NCBI GenBank assembly: GCA_003167475.1
Contig: PMTB01000064.1
Span: 1-63,982 of the forward strand
Direction: 5' to 3'
Length of the DNA stretch: 63,982 nucleotides
DNA from: a candidate division FCPU426 bacterium
Lineage (GTDB): Bacteria; Oederibacteriota; PGYV01; Palsa-1178
The position numbers were made by a program, and so were the translations under genes. Under the pieces are notes generated by a model. It was not told where the DNA came from. It saw nothing but the letters and a program-made list of their open reading frames with translations, and ran no database searches. Within the stretch, counting starts at the first letter, position 1; each line of letters starts with the position of its first letter. Positions 17,146 to 25,508 of the stretch are shown piece by piece.

Positions 17146-18990
17146 TCAGGGGTTTTTGACGCTTTTGTACCTGAAAAACAGCGCGATTATTATCAGTGAA
17201 TACGCCGCAAGAACAAAATAGAACGGCGTAATTATAGCACTAAAGGTTGGAAAAATCCACATTAAAGCCGGAATTTTGGCCGATATGACCGAGTATATCT
17301 TTTCTTTTCCGCTGGCGTACCTGAAAAATGGCATCACCATAAGGATAAACGATATGAGGACCGACACAAAGACCGCGGCTTTGAAAAACCTGTCCTTCAT
17401 GATGGCCGTATTCTGCATGAAATAAGCCGCGGCCACGGCAAGGGCCGGTATTGACGGGATAAGCTGCCTGGCCGGGGTCATCGAACCGCCCCAATTATTC
17501 ATGAAAAAGAACATGAGCACGTAAGGCATGAAAAGCGCGGCAGGGATAAGCACCTTTGTTTCCCTTTTTATTGCCGCGGCCGCAAGCCCGTATAACGGCA
17601 CGACCATGAACCAATTATAACTTATCAGCCCGAAATCCCTGTCGAAAAGAATGCCGAAAAATGACGTTATCGCGTATGGCAGTGTGAAAATAAAATAGAC
17701 AGTGCTGCTGAGATATGTGCTTGTGACCGCGGTGAAGGCGAATTTTCCGTATATGCCGTAATAGTAATAAAGCATGAGGGAACCAAAAAAAATAACCGGT
17801 ATATTATTGACCGCCTCCTTTTTTAACCTGAAAGTTTTTTCCTTGTAAGCAAGCCAGTAGTAATAAATATATAAAGTTACGGACACGAGGGACAGTTTGG
17901 TATGGAAAAAAGGGAGTATCCCTATCATGACAAAAAACACCCACATATGCTTAATTGACCTTCTCCGCGCCAGTAAAAGCATGGCCCCCGTTATCAGGAG
18001 CACCGCCGGTATTTCGGTCAGCACAAGCGACGAGTCCGCAGCCACCGGGATGGTAAAACCGATAATACAGGCGCAGGAAATTGAAATTTTTTCAGCGAAA
18101 CCGTACTCCATAAGCAGCAGGTAGAGAAGCGCGATAAAAAGCGCGGTGAGGGCATCCATGAACAGCTGCACGCCATACCTCCCGGTGAACCTGAAAATAA
18201 GGCTGATAAGGGCGGGCAGCCCCGGGGAATGTATGGAATATATTCCTTTCCCGCCTTTGCCGGCGGTGTTATGCATGTTCTGCCAGTCCAGGACCGTGGG
18301 ATAATATTCGCTTATGGATTTTGTGTCCGCGTAGTTGTTCGTAAGGTCCAGGTCAAAATCCTGGGATATGCTTTTGGCTATCAGAAGGTAATGCGGCTCA
18401 TCCCCCGTAGGCGGGTAAACCAGCGTCACATATGATGTCGCGACCCCGAAAAAAATAAAAAAAACCATGAAAATTGACATGATCCTGGCGTTTTCATTGG
18501 AAGGCAGTCCGGTTAAGTACATCTTATAACAGAACCTCAAGGCCGTCACGAAAGCAATGAAAACTATGACCGCGCCGAACAGTATGAAAAAACAATACCC
18601 CGCGAAATTTACGTGCATATAATGTTTAAACGGAATATATATGCTCCCCACCACTTTCAGGGAATAATTTGCCAGGGAATTATAATACCTTATTATGACG
18701 GGCATTATTAATGAAGCCGGAATTCCGGCGGAAAATATAATGGCGTTAATTTTAAACTCTTTTCCCGGTTCCGCTTTGAATGTTTCGGAAAAAATCAATG
18801 AAATATAAAACCACGCGATAGTAAAGACCACGGAGGTTAAAACAGAGCACAAAAGCATTGGCAGGAATTTTATGGATAACAGGCTTAAAGGCGTGTCGTT
18901 GAGCTGCTGCCCGGCGAAAGCCATGATTATTCCCGTGAGTCCGCCTGAAAGCGCCGGAAATATCCCGAGGAGAATATTATTTTTTTTCAT
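17146..18990 (-). CDS. Large multi-pass membrane protein, GT-C glycosyltransferase-like
   Basis: 614 residues with about 13 hydrophobic helices. A loop at about residues 196-206 contains PPTGDEPHYLLIAKS, an acidic DE motif in the place where GT39/ArnT-like enzymes carry their catalytic aspartate; later IYSIHSPGLPALISL echoes the second conserved block. The N-terminal ~150 residues of four helices are additional. I infer a polyprenyl-linked sugar transferase of unknown acceptor. It overlaps the upstream 3D-domain gene by 14 bases, which hints at joint expression and an envelope role. Confidence 0.7.
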   Translation of the reverse strand: MKKNNILLGIFPALSGGLTGIIMAFAGQQLNDTPLSLLSIKFLPMLLCSVLTSVVFTIAWFYISLIFSETFKAEPGKEFKINAIIFSAGIPASLIMPVIIRYYNSLANYSLKVVGSIYIPFKHYMHVNFAGYCFFILFGAVIVFIAFVTALRFCYKMYLTGLPSNENARIMSIFMVFFIFFGVATSYVTLVYPPTGDEPHYLLIAKSISQDFDLDLTNNYADTKSISEYYPTVLDWQNMHNTAGKGGKGIYSIHSPGLPALISLIFRFTGRYGVQLFMDALTALFIALLYLLLMEYGFAEKISISCACIIGFTIPVAADSSLVLTEIPAVLLITGAMLLLARRRSIKHMWVFFVMIGILPFFHTKLSLVSVTLYIYYYWLAYKEKTFRLKKEAVNNIPVIFFGSLMLYYYYGIYGKFAFTAVTSTYLSSTVYFIFTLPYAITSFFGILFDRDFGLISYNWFMVVPLYGLAAAAIKRETKVLIPAALFMPYVLMFFFMNNWGGSMTPARQLIPSIPALAVAAAYFMQNTAIMKDRFFKAAVFVSVLISFILMVMPFFRYASGKEKIYSVISAKIPALMWIFPTFSAIITPFYFVLAAYSLIIIALFFRYKSVKNP

Positions 18991-19690
18991 TGGCGGAAGC
19001 CATAATTTTTTTATCCCTGAAAAACTGCCAGGACTTTCCGCTTAAAACATAAACCCTTGCCTTTCTTCTTCCCCACCTCAGTGCTTCTTTGGTGGTATTA
19101 TAGCAAAGGTCTATCCTTTTGCCCTTTATGTCCCCTCCGGTATCCCCGGCCCAGGCAAAACCGTAACCTTCCACAAAAATCAGCGACCGCAGGGCTATGA
19201 CCCTGGGGTCCACAGCCGCAATACCGTACCTCGTGCGCCAGCCAAGCGCGGTTTCCCCGGCCCATTCCAGACTGTTGGATTCCGGTGACGGATCGTAGGC
19301 TGTGGCTTCCATATCGTAGGCATAATGGGCGAAACATTCCTTCGGCACTATTATCGGATTGGCTCCGCGCGACGCTCCAACGACCAAGAAGGCGCTTTCG
19401 GGTTTTTTTATAAGTTCGGTCTCATAATAGGGCCTGCTTAAGGCACTACGGCCGAAAACTGAAATATTTTCCATAACCGCGTTTTTATAACCGTATTTTC
19501 CCTCCTTAAGCCAGATCTTCCAGCCTTTCTGGACATAGGGATTTTTCCTCGTTACTATCCTGTACTGTATTTTTTCACGGCCGGTTGAGTACGCTGACGA
19601 TGCGCCAAACGCGAAAACCGCGGATATTGCCCATAAAATGGCGACCGCGCCTGTGATGAATTTTATGTAGCCTGCGTTTTTTTGCTCCAC
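18977..19690 (-). CDS. 3D-domain protein (MltA-like fold), membrane anchored
   Basis: A single N-terminal transmembrane helix (about 13-31) precedes a 3D (Asp-Asp-Asp) domain: MEATAYDP, then AVDPRVIALRSLIFVEGYG, AGDTGGDIKGKRIDLCY. The aspartates in DPR, GDTGG and IDL correspond to the active-site set of MltA and Rpf-like 3D domains that act on peptidoglycan. The start is GTG at 19690. Length 237. A periplasmic wall-remodelling role is likely. The next gene downstream overlaps it. Confidence 0.85.
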   Translation of the reverse strand: MEQKNAGYIKFITGAVAILWAISAVFAFGASSAYSTGREKIQYRIVTRKNPYVQKGWKIWLKEGKYGYKNAVMENISVFGRSALSRPYYETELIKKPESAFLVVGASRGANPIIVPKECFAHYAYDMEATAYDPSPESNSLEWAGETALGWRTRYGIAAVDPRVIALRSLIFVEGYGFAWAGDTGGDIKGKRIDLCYNTTKEALRWGRRKARVYVLSGKSWQFFRDKKIMASANEKK

Positions 19691-19694
19691 TTCA

Positions 19695-20765
19695 TTATCC
19701 TATGATCATTTTTCTGTTTGTAACCGAGTATACGTTGTATGAGCCTGTCTTTCCCTTGACCTCGACCGGCGCCAGGTTGTCAACCTCAACAAAATTCTGC
19801 ACAATTTTGTATATGTCCTCGGATATCAACACCTGCCCGTCGGCCGCTTTGCCGCACAGCCTGCTCGCAAAGTTAACCGTATCTCCGATGACCGTATGTT
19901 CCATGCGCTCTTGTGAGCCTATATTGCCGGCGACTATTTCACCGCGCGCCAGTCCTATTCCCAGGCCCAAAGCAAGGTTTGGGTCTATTTCTTCCTTCCA
20001 CTTCCTCATAAGTATCTGGAACTGCGACTGTATATCAAGAGCCGCAAGTATCGCCTTGTCTGAGTCCATGAAATCCCTGTACTTTGAAGGCGCCTCAAAG
20101 ACCGCCATGACGGCGTCCCCTATGTATTTATTAACCCTGCCGCCGTTCTTGTCTATTATTTTTGTGGACATGGAAAGGTAGTCGTTCAGTATCCTGATCA
20201 CCTTATCGGGATCGTAATACTCTGTCATGGCCGTAAAACCGCGAAGGTCGGAAAAGAAGACCGTGGCTATTATTTTTTTGCCGCCGATGTACATCTCGTG
20301 TATGCCGCGCTGATCGATCTCTTTTTTTACGTTCGGGTCAAGGAATGTGCCGATCGTCTTGGAATATTTGTCCTTGTCTTTTTTTACCTCAAGGAACGAG
20401 TTAACAAAGGAGTTGAAAAGGGTTATTATATCCTTATAAGAGTTCCCAAAATCCTTTTTTCCGTGCATTTTATACTTTACAGGCAGCAGCTCCCTGCATC
20501 TTAATTCCTCCACAAGGTAATTGAGTATTCTTCTTGCGAAAAATCCCAACACGAGCATCACGAATAAATATATCAAAAGCCCGAAATATATTATGCCCAG
20601 TATGGCCGTGGAGGTTATTTCCTCCCACGGGGATATGCTTATGAGCTGCCTCAAAAATTTTTCGGTTATGAACTGGAGGGGGATATACCCGAAGGCGATC
20701 AAAAGCCCTATGCCGATGCTGATGATCAAAGTCCTTTTTATTGGCGGCCTTGCATTTTTATCCAT
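19695..20765 (-). CDS. Class III adenylate/guanylate cyclase, membrane bound
   Basis: Two N-terminal hydrophobic segments (about 10-30 and 52-75) precede a linker and a class III nucleotide cyclase domain. Metal-binding aspartates lie in FFSDLRGFTAM and NKYIGDAVMAVF, with the transition-state Arg/Asn motif in DTVNFASRLCG. Length 356. It makes cAMP or cGMP; the Crp/Fnr gene 0.7 kb upstream is a plausible partner but the Crp-type specificity is unproven. The ATG at 20765 is preceded by AAGGAGC. Confidence 0.92.
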   Translation of the reverse strand: MDKNARPPIKRTLIISIGIGLLIAFGYIPLQFITEKFLRQLISISPWEEITSTAILGIIYFGLLIYLFVMLVLGFFARRILNYLVEELRCRELLPVKYKMHGKKDFGNSYKDIITLFNSFVNSFLEVKKDKDKYSKTIGTFLDPNVKKEIDQRGIHEMYIGGKKIIATVFFSDLRGFTAMTEYYDPDKVIRILNDYLSMSTKIIDKNGGRVNKYIGDAVMAVFEAPSKYRDFMDSDKAILAALDIQSQFQILMRKWKEEIDPNLALGLGIGLARGEIVAGNIGSQERMEHTVIGDTVNFASRLCGKAADGQVLISEDIYKIVQNFVEVDNLAPVEVKGKTGSYNVYSVTNRKMIIG

Positions 20766-20793
20766 AAGACGCTCCTTAAATATCCAAGGCCGT

Positions 20794-21456
20794 TTAGAAA
20801 AGGTCCTGTATTTTTTTCAGGCTCAACTGCCTGAAATCATTCACGCGCAGGTCTGCTCCGGTGATCAGATGGCTTTTGTCCCTGTTTATAGCCACGCATT
20901 TTATCTTCGCGTTGACGGCCGCATCTATACCTATCTGCGCGTCCTCGAAAACGATGCATTCGGAAGGCTTAAGTTTTAATTTTTTAGCCGCAATAAGGAA
21001 TATGTCCGGGTGCGGTTTGCCCTTCTCAAGCAGCGCGCCTTCCACTTCAGCGTCAAAGTAGGGATACACTTTTACTTTTTTTAGTATGGGCCCGGCATTC
21101 CTGCTTGAAGATGCCATTGCGAGCCTGATTCCCTTTGCCTTGAGCGTTTTTATAAAATCAATAGTGGTCTTAAAGACCTTAATTTTTCCTGTTTTAAGTA
21201 TCCTTTCAAATTGTTCCTGTTTCTTTTCACAGATGTCCGCTATCTGGGCGTCAGTGGCTTCCGGGAGTATTGTCCTGGCGCCGAAAGACCTTGGCTTGCC
21301 GTCAACTTTCGACTTAAAATCCCTGAATGTGAATTTAACCCCGTATTTTTTCAGCACGATTTCCCACGATTTATGGTGGGTGTGCGCGGTGTCGACTATT
21401 ACGCCGTCAACATCAAATATAGCCCCTTTAAAACCCGGTTTTTTTTTGTCTGCCAT
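20794..21456 (-). CDS. HAD-superfamily hydrolase, beta-phosphoglucomutase-like
   Basis: Rossmannoid HAD phosphohydrolase with the nucleophile motif DVDGVIVDT near the N terminus, AMASSSRN (motif II), Lys in the LLEKGKPHPDIFL motif, and FEDAQIGIDAA (motif IV). The helical cap after motif I is of the beta-PGM/phosphatase class. Start: ATG at 21456 with GGAG six bases upstream. Substrate unknown; could be a hexose phosphate mutase or phosphatase. Length 220. Confidence 0.9.
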   Translation of the reverse strand: MADKKKPGFKGAIFDVDGVIVDTAHTHHKSWEIVLKKYGVKFTFRDFKSKVDGKPRSFGARTILPEATDAQIADICEKKQEQFERILKTGKIKVFKTTIDFIKTLKAKGIRLAMASSSRNAGPILKKVKVYPYFDAEVEGALLEKGKPHPDIFLIAAKKLKLKPSECIVFEDAQIGIDAAVNAKIKCVAINRDKSHLITGADLRVNDFRQLSLKKIQDLF

Positions 21457-21480
21457 GTCAGTCTCCATTCCCAATATTCG

Positions 21481-22149
21481 TTATACGCACATTTCTTTCA
21501 TCTTTGCCGCGTCTTTTATTATGAACAGCCTGTTCTTAACGCTTATAAGCCCATCGGCTTCAAGCTGTGTCAGGGTCCTTGTAGTTGTCTCCCTGGTCAA
21601 CCCCGCGAGGTCGGCAATCTCCTGATGGGTGAATTTGGTGGTTTCCAGATCGCCCTCCAGGTCCATAAGCACGCACACAACCCTGCCCCTGGCGTCGCCA
21701 AGGGCCAGATTTTTTATATCCCTGTCGGCTTTTGCAAGCCTTTCAGAGAGCGTCTTGATTATCTGCATGGGTATGGAAGGCTCGTTCTGTATCAGGTGGA
21801 CGAAATTTTCCTTTGAAATGCTTATTGTCACTACATTGCTTATGGCCTCGACTGTGGCGCTCCGCACATCCTTTGTCAGTATGGCCATCTCGCCGAACGA
21901 ATCGTACTGCCGGAGGATTGCAAGCGTTTTTGTCTTGCCTTCTTTTGTGTACTTGGTTATCTTGACCTTTCCGTCCTTGATTATGTGGAGTGTCTCGCCT
22001 GAGTCGCCCTCGGAAAAAACCACGCCGCCTTTCTTGAACGAATTCTGTTTTGACTCATCCGCGATCAGGGCAAGGCCCTTGACGGAAATCTCGCCGAATA
22101 ATTTTGTCTTTTTCAAAAAAACGACTATTTCCTTATGATTTTTTTCCAT
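21481..22149 (-). CDS. Crp/Fnr-family transcription regulator
   Basis: An N-terminal cyclic-nucleotide-binding-type beta-roll (residues 10-125, GGVVFSEGDSGETLHIIKDG) is followed by a dimer helix and a winged helix-turn-helix (QEIADLAGLTRETTTRTL). No FNR-type cysteine cluster is present, so it is not an oxygen sensor of that kind; the phosphate-binding Arg/Ser of true CRP is not clear either. A class III cyclase gene lies two genes downstream. The 130-bp structured element at 22213-22342 lies in its upstream region. Length 222. Confidence 0.92.
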   Translation of the reverse strand: MEKNHKEIVVFLKKTKLFGEISVKGLALIADESKQNSFKKGGVVFSEGDSGETLHIIKDGKVKITKYTKEGKTKTLAILRQYDSFGEMAILTKDVRSATVEAISNVVTISISKENFVHLIQNEPSIPMQIIKTLSERLAKADRDIKNLALGDARGRVVCVLMDLEGDLETTKFTHQEIADLAGLTRETTTRTLTQLEADGLISVKNRLFIIKDAAKMKEMCV

Positions 22150-22212
22150 TGACCACCGTCATTTGTTTTTTTTCATTTATATGATACAACCGAAAAACCC
22201 TTTAAATCTATG

Positions 22213-22342
22213 CAATTCTTTATCGTGTTCGGTGCTGACAAATATTGACTCAGACCTTTGCGCGATACCCCTTTATAATACAAGCGCAAAATTCTGAGGC
22301 AAAATTTGTCAGCATCGGACACGACTTAACATAAAGGCTTTT
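22213..22342 (-). repeat. Structured palindromic element, copy A
   Basis: A ~120-bp nearly complete hairpin between gyrB and crp. Outer arms include CGTGTCCGATGCTGACAAAT (minus strand) and its partner, an inner stem TTGCGC/GCGCAA, an AATT-AGGT internal loop and an apical loop containing TTGTATTATAAAGGG. Copy B at 33124 has the same plan with different, compensating stem bases. The flanks AATTCTTTATCG and CGACTTA are shared. The strand assigned is that of the neighbouring genes; RNA direction is unknown. Confidence 0.8.
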
Positions 22343-22351
22343 GAGCAGTCT

Positions 22352-24970
22352 CTATATGTCCAGGTTCTTTACTTCAAGCGCGTGCGTTTCTATGAACTGT
22401 CGCCTCGGTTCGACCTCGTCGCCCATAAGCACGTTAAAAACCTCGTCGGCCTTGGCCGCGTCCTCCATACCCACCTGCAGCATGGTCCTTCTTTCAGGGT
22501 CCATGGTCGTCTCCCACAACTGGGATGGGTTCATTTCTCCAAGTCCTTTATAACGCTGAATTCCTATACCCCTCTTGCCGCGGGCTTTTATGAACTCAAT
22601 GAGTTCCTTTGCCGAGAATATAAGCGTCTCGCCCTCGGAGTCGATCGCTTTGAACATGGGGCTTAAGTTCTTCTTCTTTTCTTCCTTCTCATCATCGTCT
22701 TCCTTGCCTTCCACGTTCAAAGCCTCCACTTCTTCCTCAAAAAGTTCGTCGGCATCAAGCCCCTTTGCCTCGAGTTTCCTCATTATTTCCTCTATTACCC
22801 TGAACTCGGCCCTGTCGCGCAGGTCTATTATCTTTATCGCGTCTTTTTTCTTGTCCGCTTCTTCCATGATCTCTTCCAACGTCGATTTTTTTGCCACCTT
22901 AGTGAGGACTTTTTTTACCAGATCGGCCAGGTCCCTGTCGGTATCTGCGTATTCGGATTTTTCCTTGATAACCACTTCAAACATCGGGAGTTTTTTCCAG
23001 CTTCCCCTGTTCTTTAAATACCCTTCAATGCTCATCCCCGATCTTTTCATTCTCGGAATTAGGTGCTCTATCTCGATTATATCGTTCAATATCTCAATGA
23101 GGGTTTTTTCATTCAGTTCCTTGTTTCCTTTTCCCTTTTTTGAGAGCTGGATGAGCTTTAGGTCTTTTGTCCCTTCGTCGGTTAAGTATATGTTCATGGC
23201 CTTGTCGTCAAGCATGTACTGCTCGAATTTCCCTTTTTTAACCTTGTAAAGCGGCGGCTGTGCTATATAAACATATCCCGCGTCCACCAGCGGCCTCATC
23301 TGCCTGAAGAAAAAAGTCAGCAGCAATGTCCTGATGTGCGCTCCGTCCACGTCGGCGTCGGTCATGATAACTATCCTGTTGTAACGGATGTTCTCCAGGT
23401 TAAAAGTGTCTTTTCCTATGCCTCCGCCTATTGCGGTGATCATTGTCCTTATTTCGTCGTTATTTAATACCTTGTCTATCCTGGCCTTTTCCACGTTCAA
23501 TATTTTTCCCTTTAAAGGAAGTATGGCCTGGTATTTCCTGTCGCGCGCCTGTTTGGCCGAGCCTCCGGCCGAATCTCCCTCGACAAGGTACAGTTCGCAC
23601 AAAGTCGGGTCCTTTTCCTGGCAGTCCGCCAGTTTTCCCGGCAGACCGCCTGAATCAAGCGAGCTTTTCCTGCGGGCCAAATCCCTTGCCTTTTTCGCGG
23701 CTTCGCGCGCCTCCGCGGCGCCCAAAGCCTTGCTTATTATCCTTTTTGCCTCTGAAGGGTTCTCTTCAAAATACGCTGCAAGTTTTTCATATACAAATGA
23801 ATTGACGATGCCCTCAACCTCGGAATTCCCCAACTTTGCCTTTGTCTGGCCCTCAAACTGCGGGTCCGGGACTTTCACCGACACTATGGCGTTCAATCCT
23901 TCGCGCACGTCGTCGCCCTGCAGTGCTATTTTGTCGTTTTTTATCAGGTTATTTTTTTTTGCGAAGCTGGCGGCCGCTTTTGTAAGCGCGGTCTTAAATC
24001 CGGAAAGATGCGTGCCGCCTTCTATTGTGCGTATATTATTTACGAATGACAGCATATTATCGGCAAAACCGTCGTTATACTGTATGGCGACCTCGACATG
24101 GACAAGGTCCTTATCGCCTTCTATGTATATGGGTTTTTTGTTTATGACTTCCCTGTTCTTGTTCATGTGCTTTACAAATTCGCTCAAACCGCCCTCAAAC
24201 TCGAATATTTCCTCTTTTTCAGAGCGTTCGTCCTTCATCCTGATCCTGATGCCCTTGTTCAAAAACGCCAGTTCCCTCATCCTGTTGGCGATAGTTTCAT
24301 AAGTGTATACAAGGACCTCGAATATTTTATGGTCGGGTTTGAAGCGCGTTTTTGTTCCGGTTTTCTTGGCGTCGCCTATAACCTTTACGGGTTCGTCCGG
24401 CACTCCCCTTACATAGCGCTGGAAATAAACCTTGCCTCCGCGCCTTACTTCTACCTCGAGCCATTCTGAGAGCGCGTTGACGACCGAAGCTCCGACTCCG
24501 TGAAGGCCCCCGGAAACTTTGTATGAATTATGGTCAAACTTTCCGCCGGCGTGCAGTACCGTCATGATAACCTCAAGGGCTGATTTCTTCTGCTGCTTGT
24601 GCATGTCGACCGGCATTCCGCGGCCGTTATCGGACACTGTTATGGAATTATCGGTATGTATGGTCACGGCTATATCATTACAGAACCCCGCCATGGCTTC
24701 GTCTATGGAATTGTCAACTATCTCATAAACCAGGTGGTGCAATCCGGCGGTGGAGGTGCTTCCTATATACATGGCAGGCCGTTTCCTTACAGCCTCAAGG
24801 CCTTCCAGGACGGTTATCTTGTCGGCGGTATAGGAATCATCCTTTGACCCTATATTATCTTTTTCATCCTTGTCCTCTTCCCTGGGAACCGGTGATTTCC
24901 TGTTGGTTTCAAAAAGCTCCGGTTCTTTCTTATCTTTTTTCTTATCTTCTTTTTTCGCTTTCTTTGCCAT
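22352..24970 (-). CDS. gyrB: DNA gyrase subunit B
   Basis: Type IIA topoisomerase ATPase subunit. GHKL ATPase motifs (IVDNSIDEAMAGF, DNGRGMPVD, GGLHGVGASVVNAL) begin after a 45-residue Lys/Glu-rich N-terminal extension. The Toprim domain has VEGDSAGGSAKQARDR and DADVDGAHIRTL, followed by an insert of ~170 residues rich in acidic and helical sequence, then the GyrB tail IQRYKGLGEMNPSQLWETTM. Length 872 exceeds E. coli GyrB (804); large inserts in this position are known in Gram-negative gyrases. SD GGAGGA precedes the ATG at 24970. GyrA is at 29486 and carries a GyrA box, so this pair is gyrase not topoisomerase IV. Confidence 0.97.
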   Translation of the reverse strand: MAKKAKKEDKKKDKKEPELFETNRKSPVPREEDKDEKDNIGSKDDSYTADKITVLEGLEAVRKRPAMYIGSTSTAGLHHLVYEIVDNSIDEAMAGFCNDIAVTIHTDNSITVSDNGRGMPVDMHKQQKKSALEVIMTVLHAGGKFDHNSYKVSGGLHGVGASVVNALSEWLEVEVRRGGKVYFQRYVRGVPDEPVKVIGDAKKTGTKTRFKPDHKIFEVLVYTYETIANRMRELAFLNKGIRIRMKDERSEKEEIFEFEGGLSEFVKHMNKNREVINKKPIYIEGDKDLVHVEVAIQYNDGFADNMLSFVNNIRTIEGGTHLSGFKTALTKAAASFAKKNNLIKNDKIALQGDDVREGLNAIVSVKVPDPQFEGQTKAKLGNSEVEGIVNSFVYEKLAAYFEENPSEAKRIISKALGAAEAREAAKKARDLARRKSSLDSGGLPGKLADCQEKDPTLCELYLVEGDSAGGSAKQARDRKYQAILPLKGKILNVEKARIDKVLNNDEIRTMITAIGGGIGKDTFNLENIRYNRIVIMTDADVDGAHIRTLLLTFFFRQMRPLVDAGYVYIAQPPLYKVKKGKFEQYMLDDKAMNIYLTDEGTKDLKLIQLSKKGKGNKELNEKTLIEILNDIIEIEHLIPRMKRSGMSIEGYLKNRGSWKKLPMFEVVIKEKSEYADTDRDLADLVKKVLTKVAKKSTLEEIMEEADKKKDAIKIIDLRDRAEFRVIEEIMRKLEAKGLDADELFEEEVEALNVEGKEDDDEKEEKKKNLSPMFKAIDSEGETLIFSAKELIEFIKARGKRGIGIQRYKGLGEMNPSQLWETTMDPERRTMLQVGMEDAAKADEVFNVLMGDEVEPRRQFIETHALEVKNLDI

Positions 24971-25225
24971 TTAGCTTCCTCCTGAATTTGCCTTAATAAG
25001 CCTTTTGATCAGTTTACCGGCCGATATCTTTGAATAATAAATAAGCGGATCGCTCCGCTTTTTAACCAGAACAAAACTGCTGTTTCCCTCTGATATGTTT
25101 TTAAGCCTGAACCTGGCTTTATACGACTCTATCAAAGCGCTGTTACCGGGGCAATCGCTGAAAATGCCGACGATATCGGTCCCGTTGAGCACAAGGTCGC
25201 CGCCAATATGAAGACTTTGTATCAC
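24971..25225 (-). CDS. remB: RemB/DUF370-like small regulator
   Basis: 85-residue protein with the pattern of RemB (YaaB) and RemA: HIGGDLVLNGTDIVGIFS at the N terminus and, near the end, SFVLVKKRSDPLIYYSKISAGKL matching the family 'SfVvtd-iYlSPIS-TL' block. RemA-type proteins are DNA-binding activators of matrix genes in Bacillus, and yaaB lies next to recF-gyrB there. Start is GTG at 25225, overlapping dciA by 4 bases. Directly upstream of gyrB. Confidence 0.85.
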   Translation of the reverse strand: MIQSLHIGGDLVLNGTDIVGIFSDCPGNSALIESYKARFRLKNISEGNSSFVLVKKRSDPLIYYSKISAGKLIKRLIKANSGGS

Positions 25226-25503
25226 TGCCTCATCCTCGCGATGATATCTTTTACCGCGTCAGACTTGAAATATGCGTTTATCCGGGCCTTTAAAACGCGT
25301 TTTTTGTACGTGATTTCACTCATTATAACACTATTTTCAGCGTAAATAAATAGTTTCTTTTTATCATACTTGAAAGGCTTTGTTCCTTTGGCAAGGTCCC
25401 CGGCAATTTTTTCCCAGTTGTCCTTTATGGTATCGCCCATGTCAACTTTATCTATCCTGTTCCTGCTGATAAACTTGTCGAGGAGGTTTTTTATGGAATC
25501 CAA
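25222..25503 (-). CDS. dciA: DciA family helicase loader (DUF721)
   Basis: 93-residue DUF721 protein with the core pattern of DciA: a short N-terminal helix, WEKIAGDLAKGTKPFKYDKKKLFIYAENS and a C-terminal DIIARMRQ end. DciA interacts with the replicative helicase DnaB and is widespread in bacteria lacking DnaC/DnaI. Position between gyrB-remB and gyrA-dnaN-dnaA agrees with the common placement of dciA near recF-gyrB. TTG start at 25503. Confidence 0.85.
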   Translation of the reverse strand: MDSIKNLLDKFISRNRIDKVDMGDTIKDNWEKIAGDLAKGTKPFKYDKKKLFIYAENSVIMSEITYKKRVLKARINAYFKSDAVKDIIARMRQ

Positions 25504-25508
25504 TCTAT

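Noticed and set aside
22213..22342. CAGACC within element A as a sixth member of the loop family
   Set aside because: CAGACC falls in a paired arm rather than in the loop, and copy B does not have it, so it is probably coincidence.
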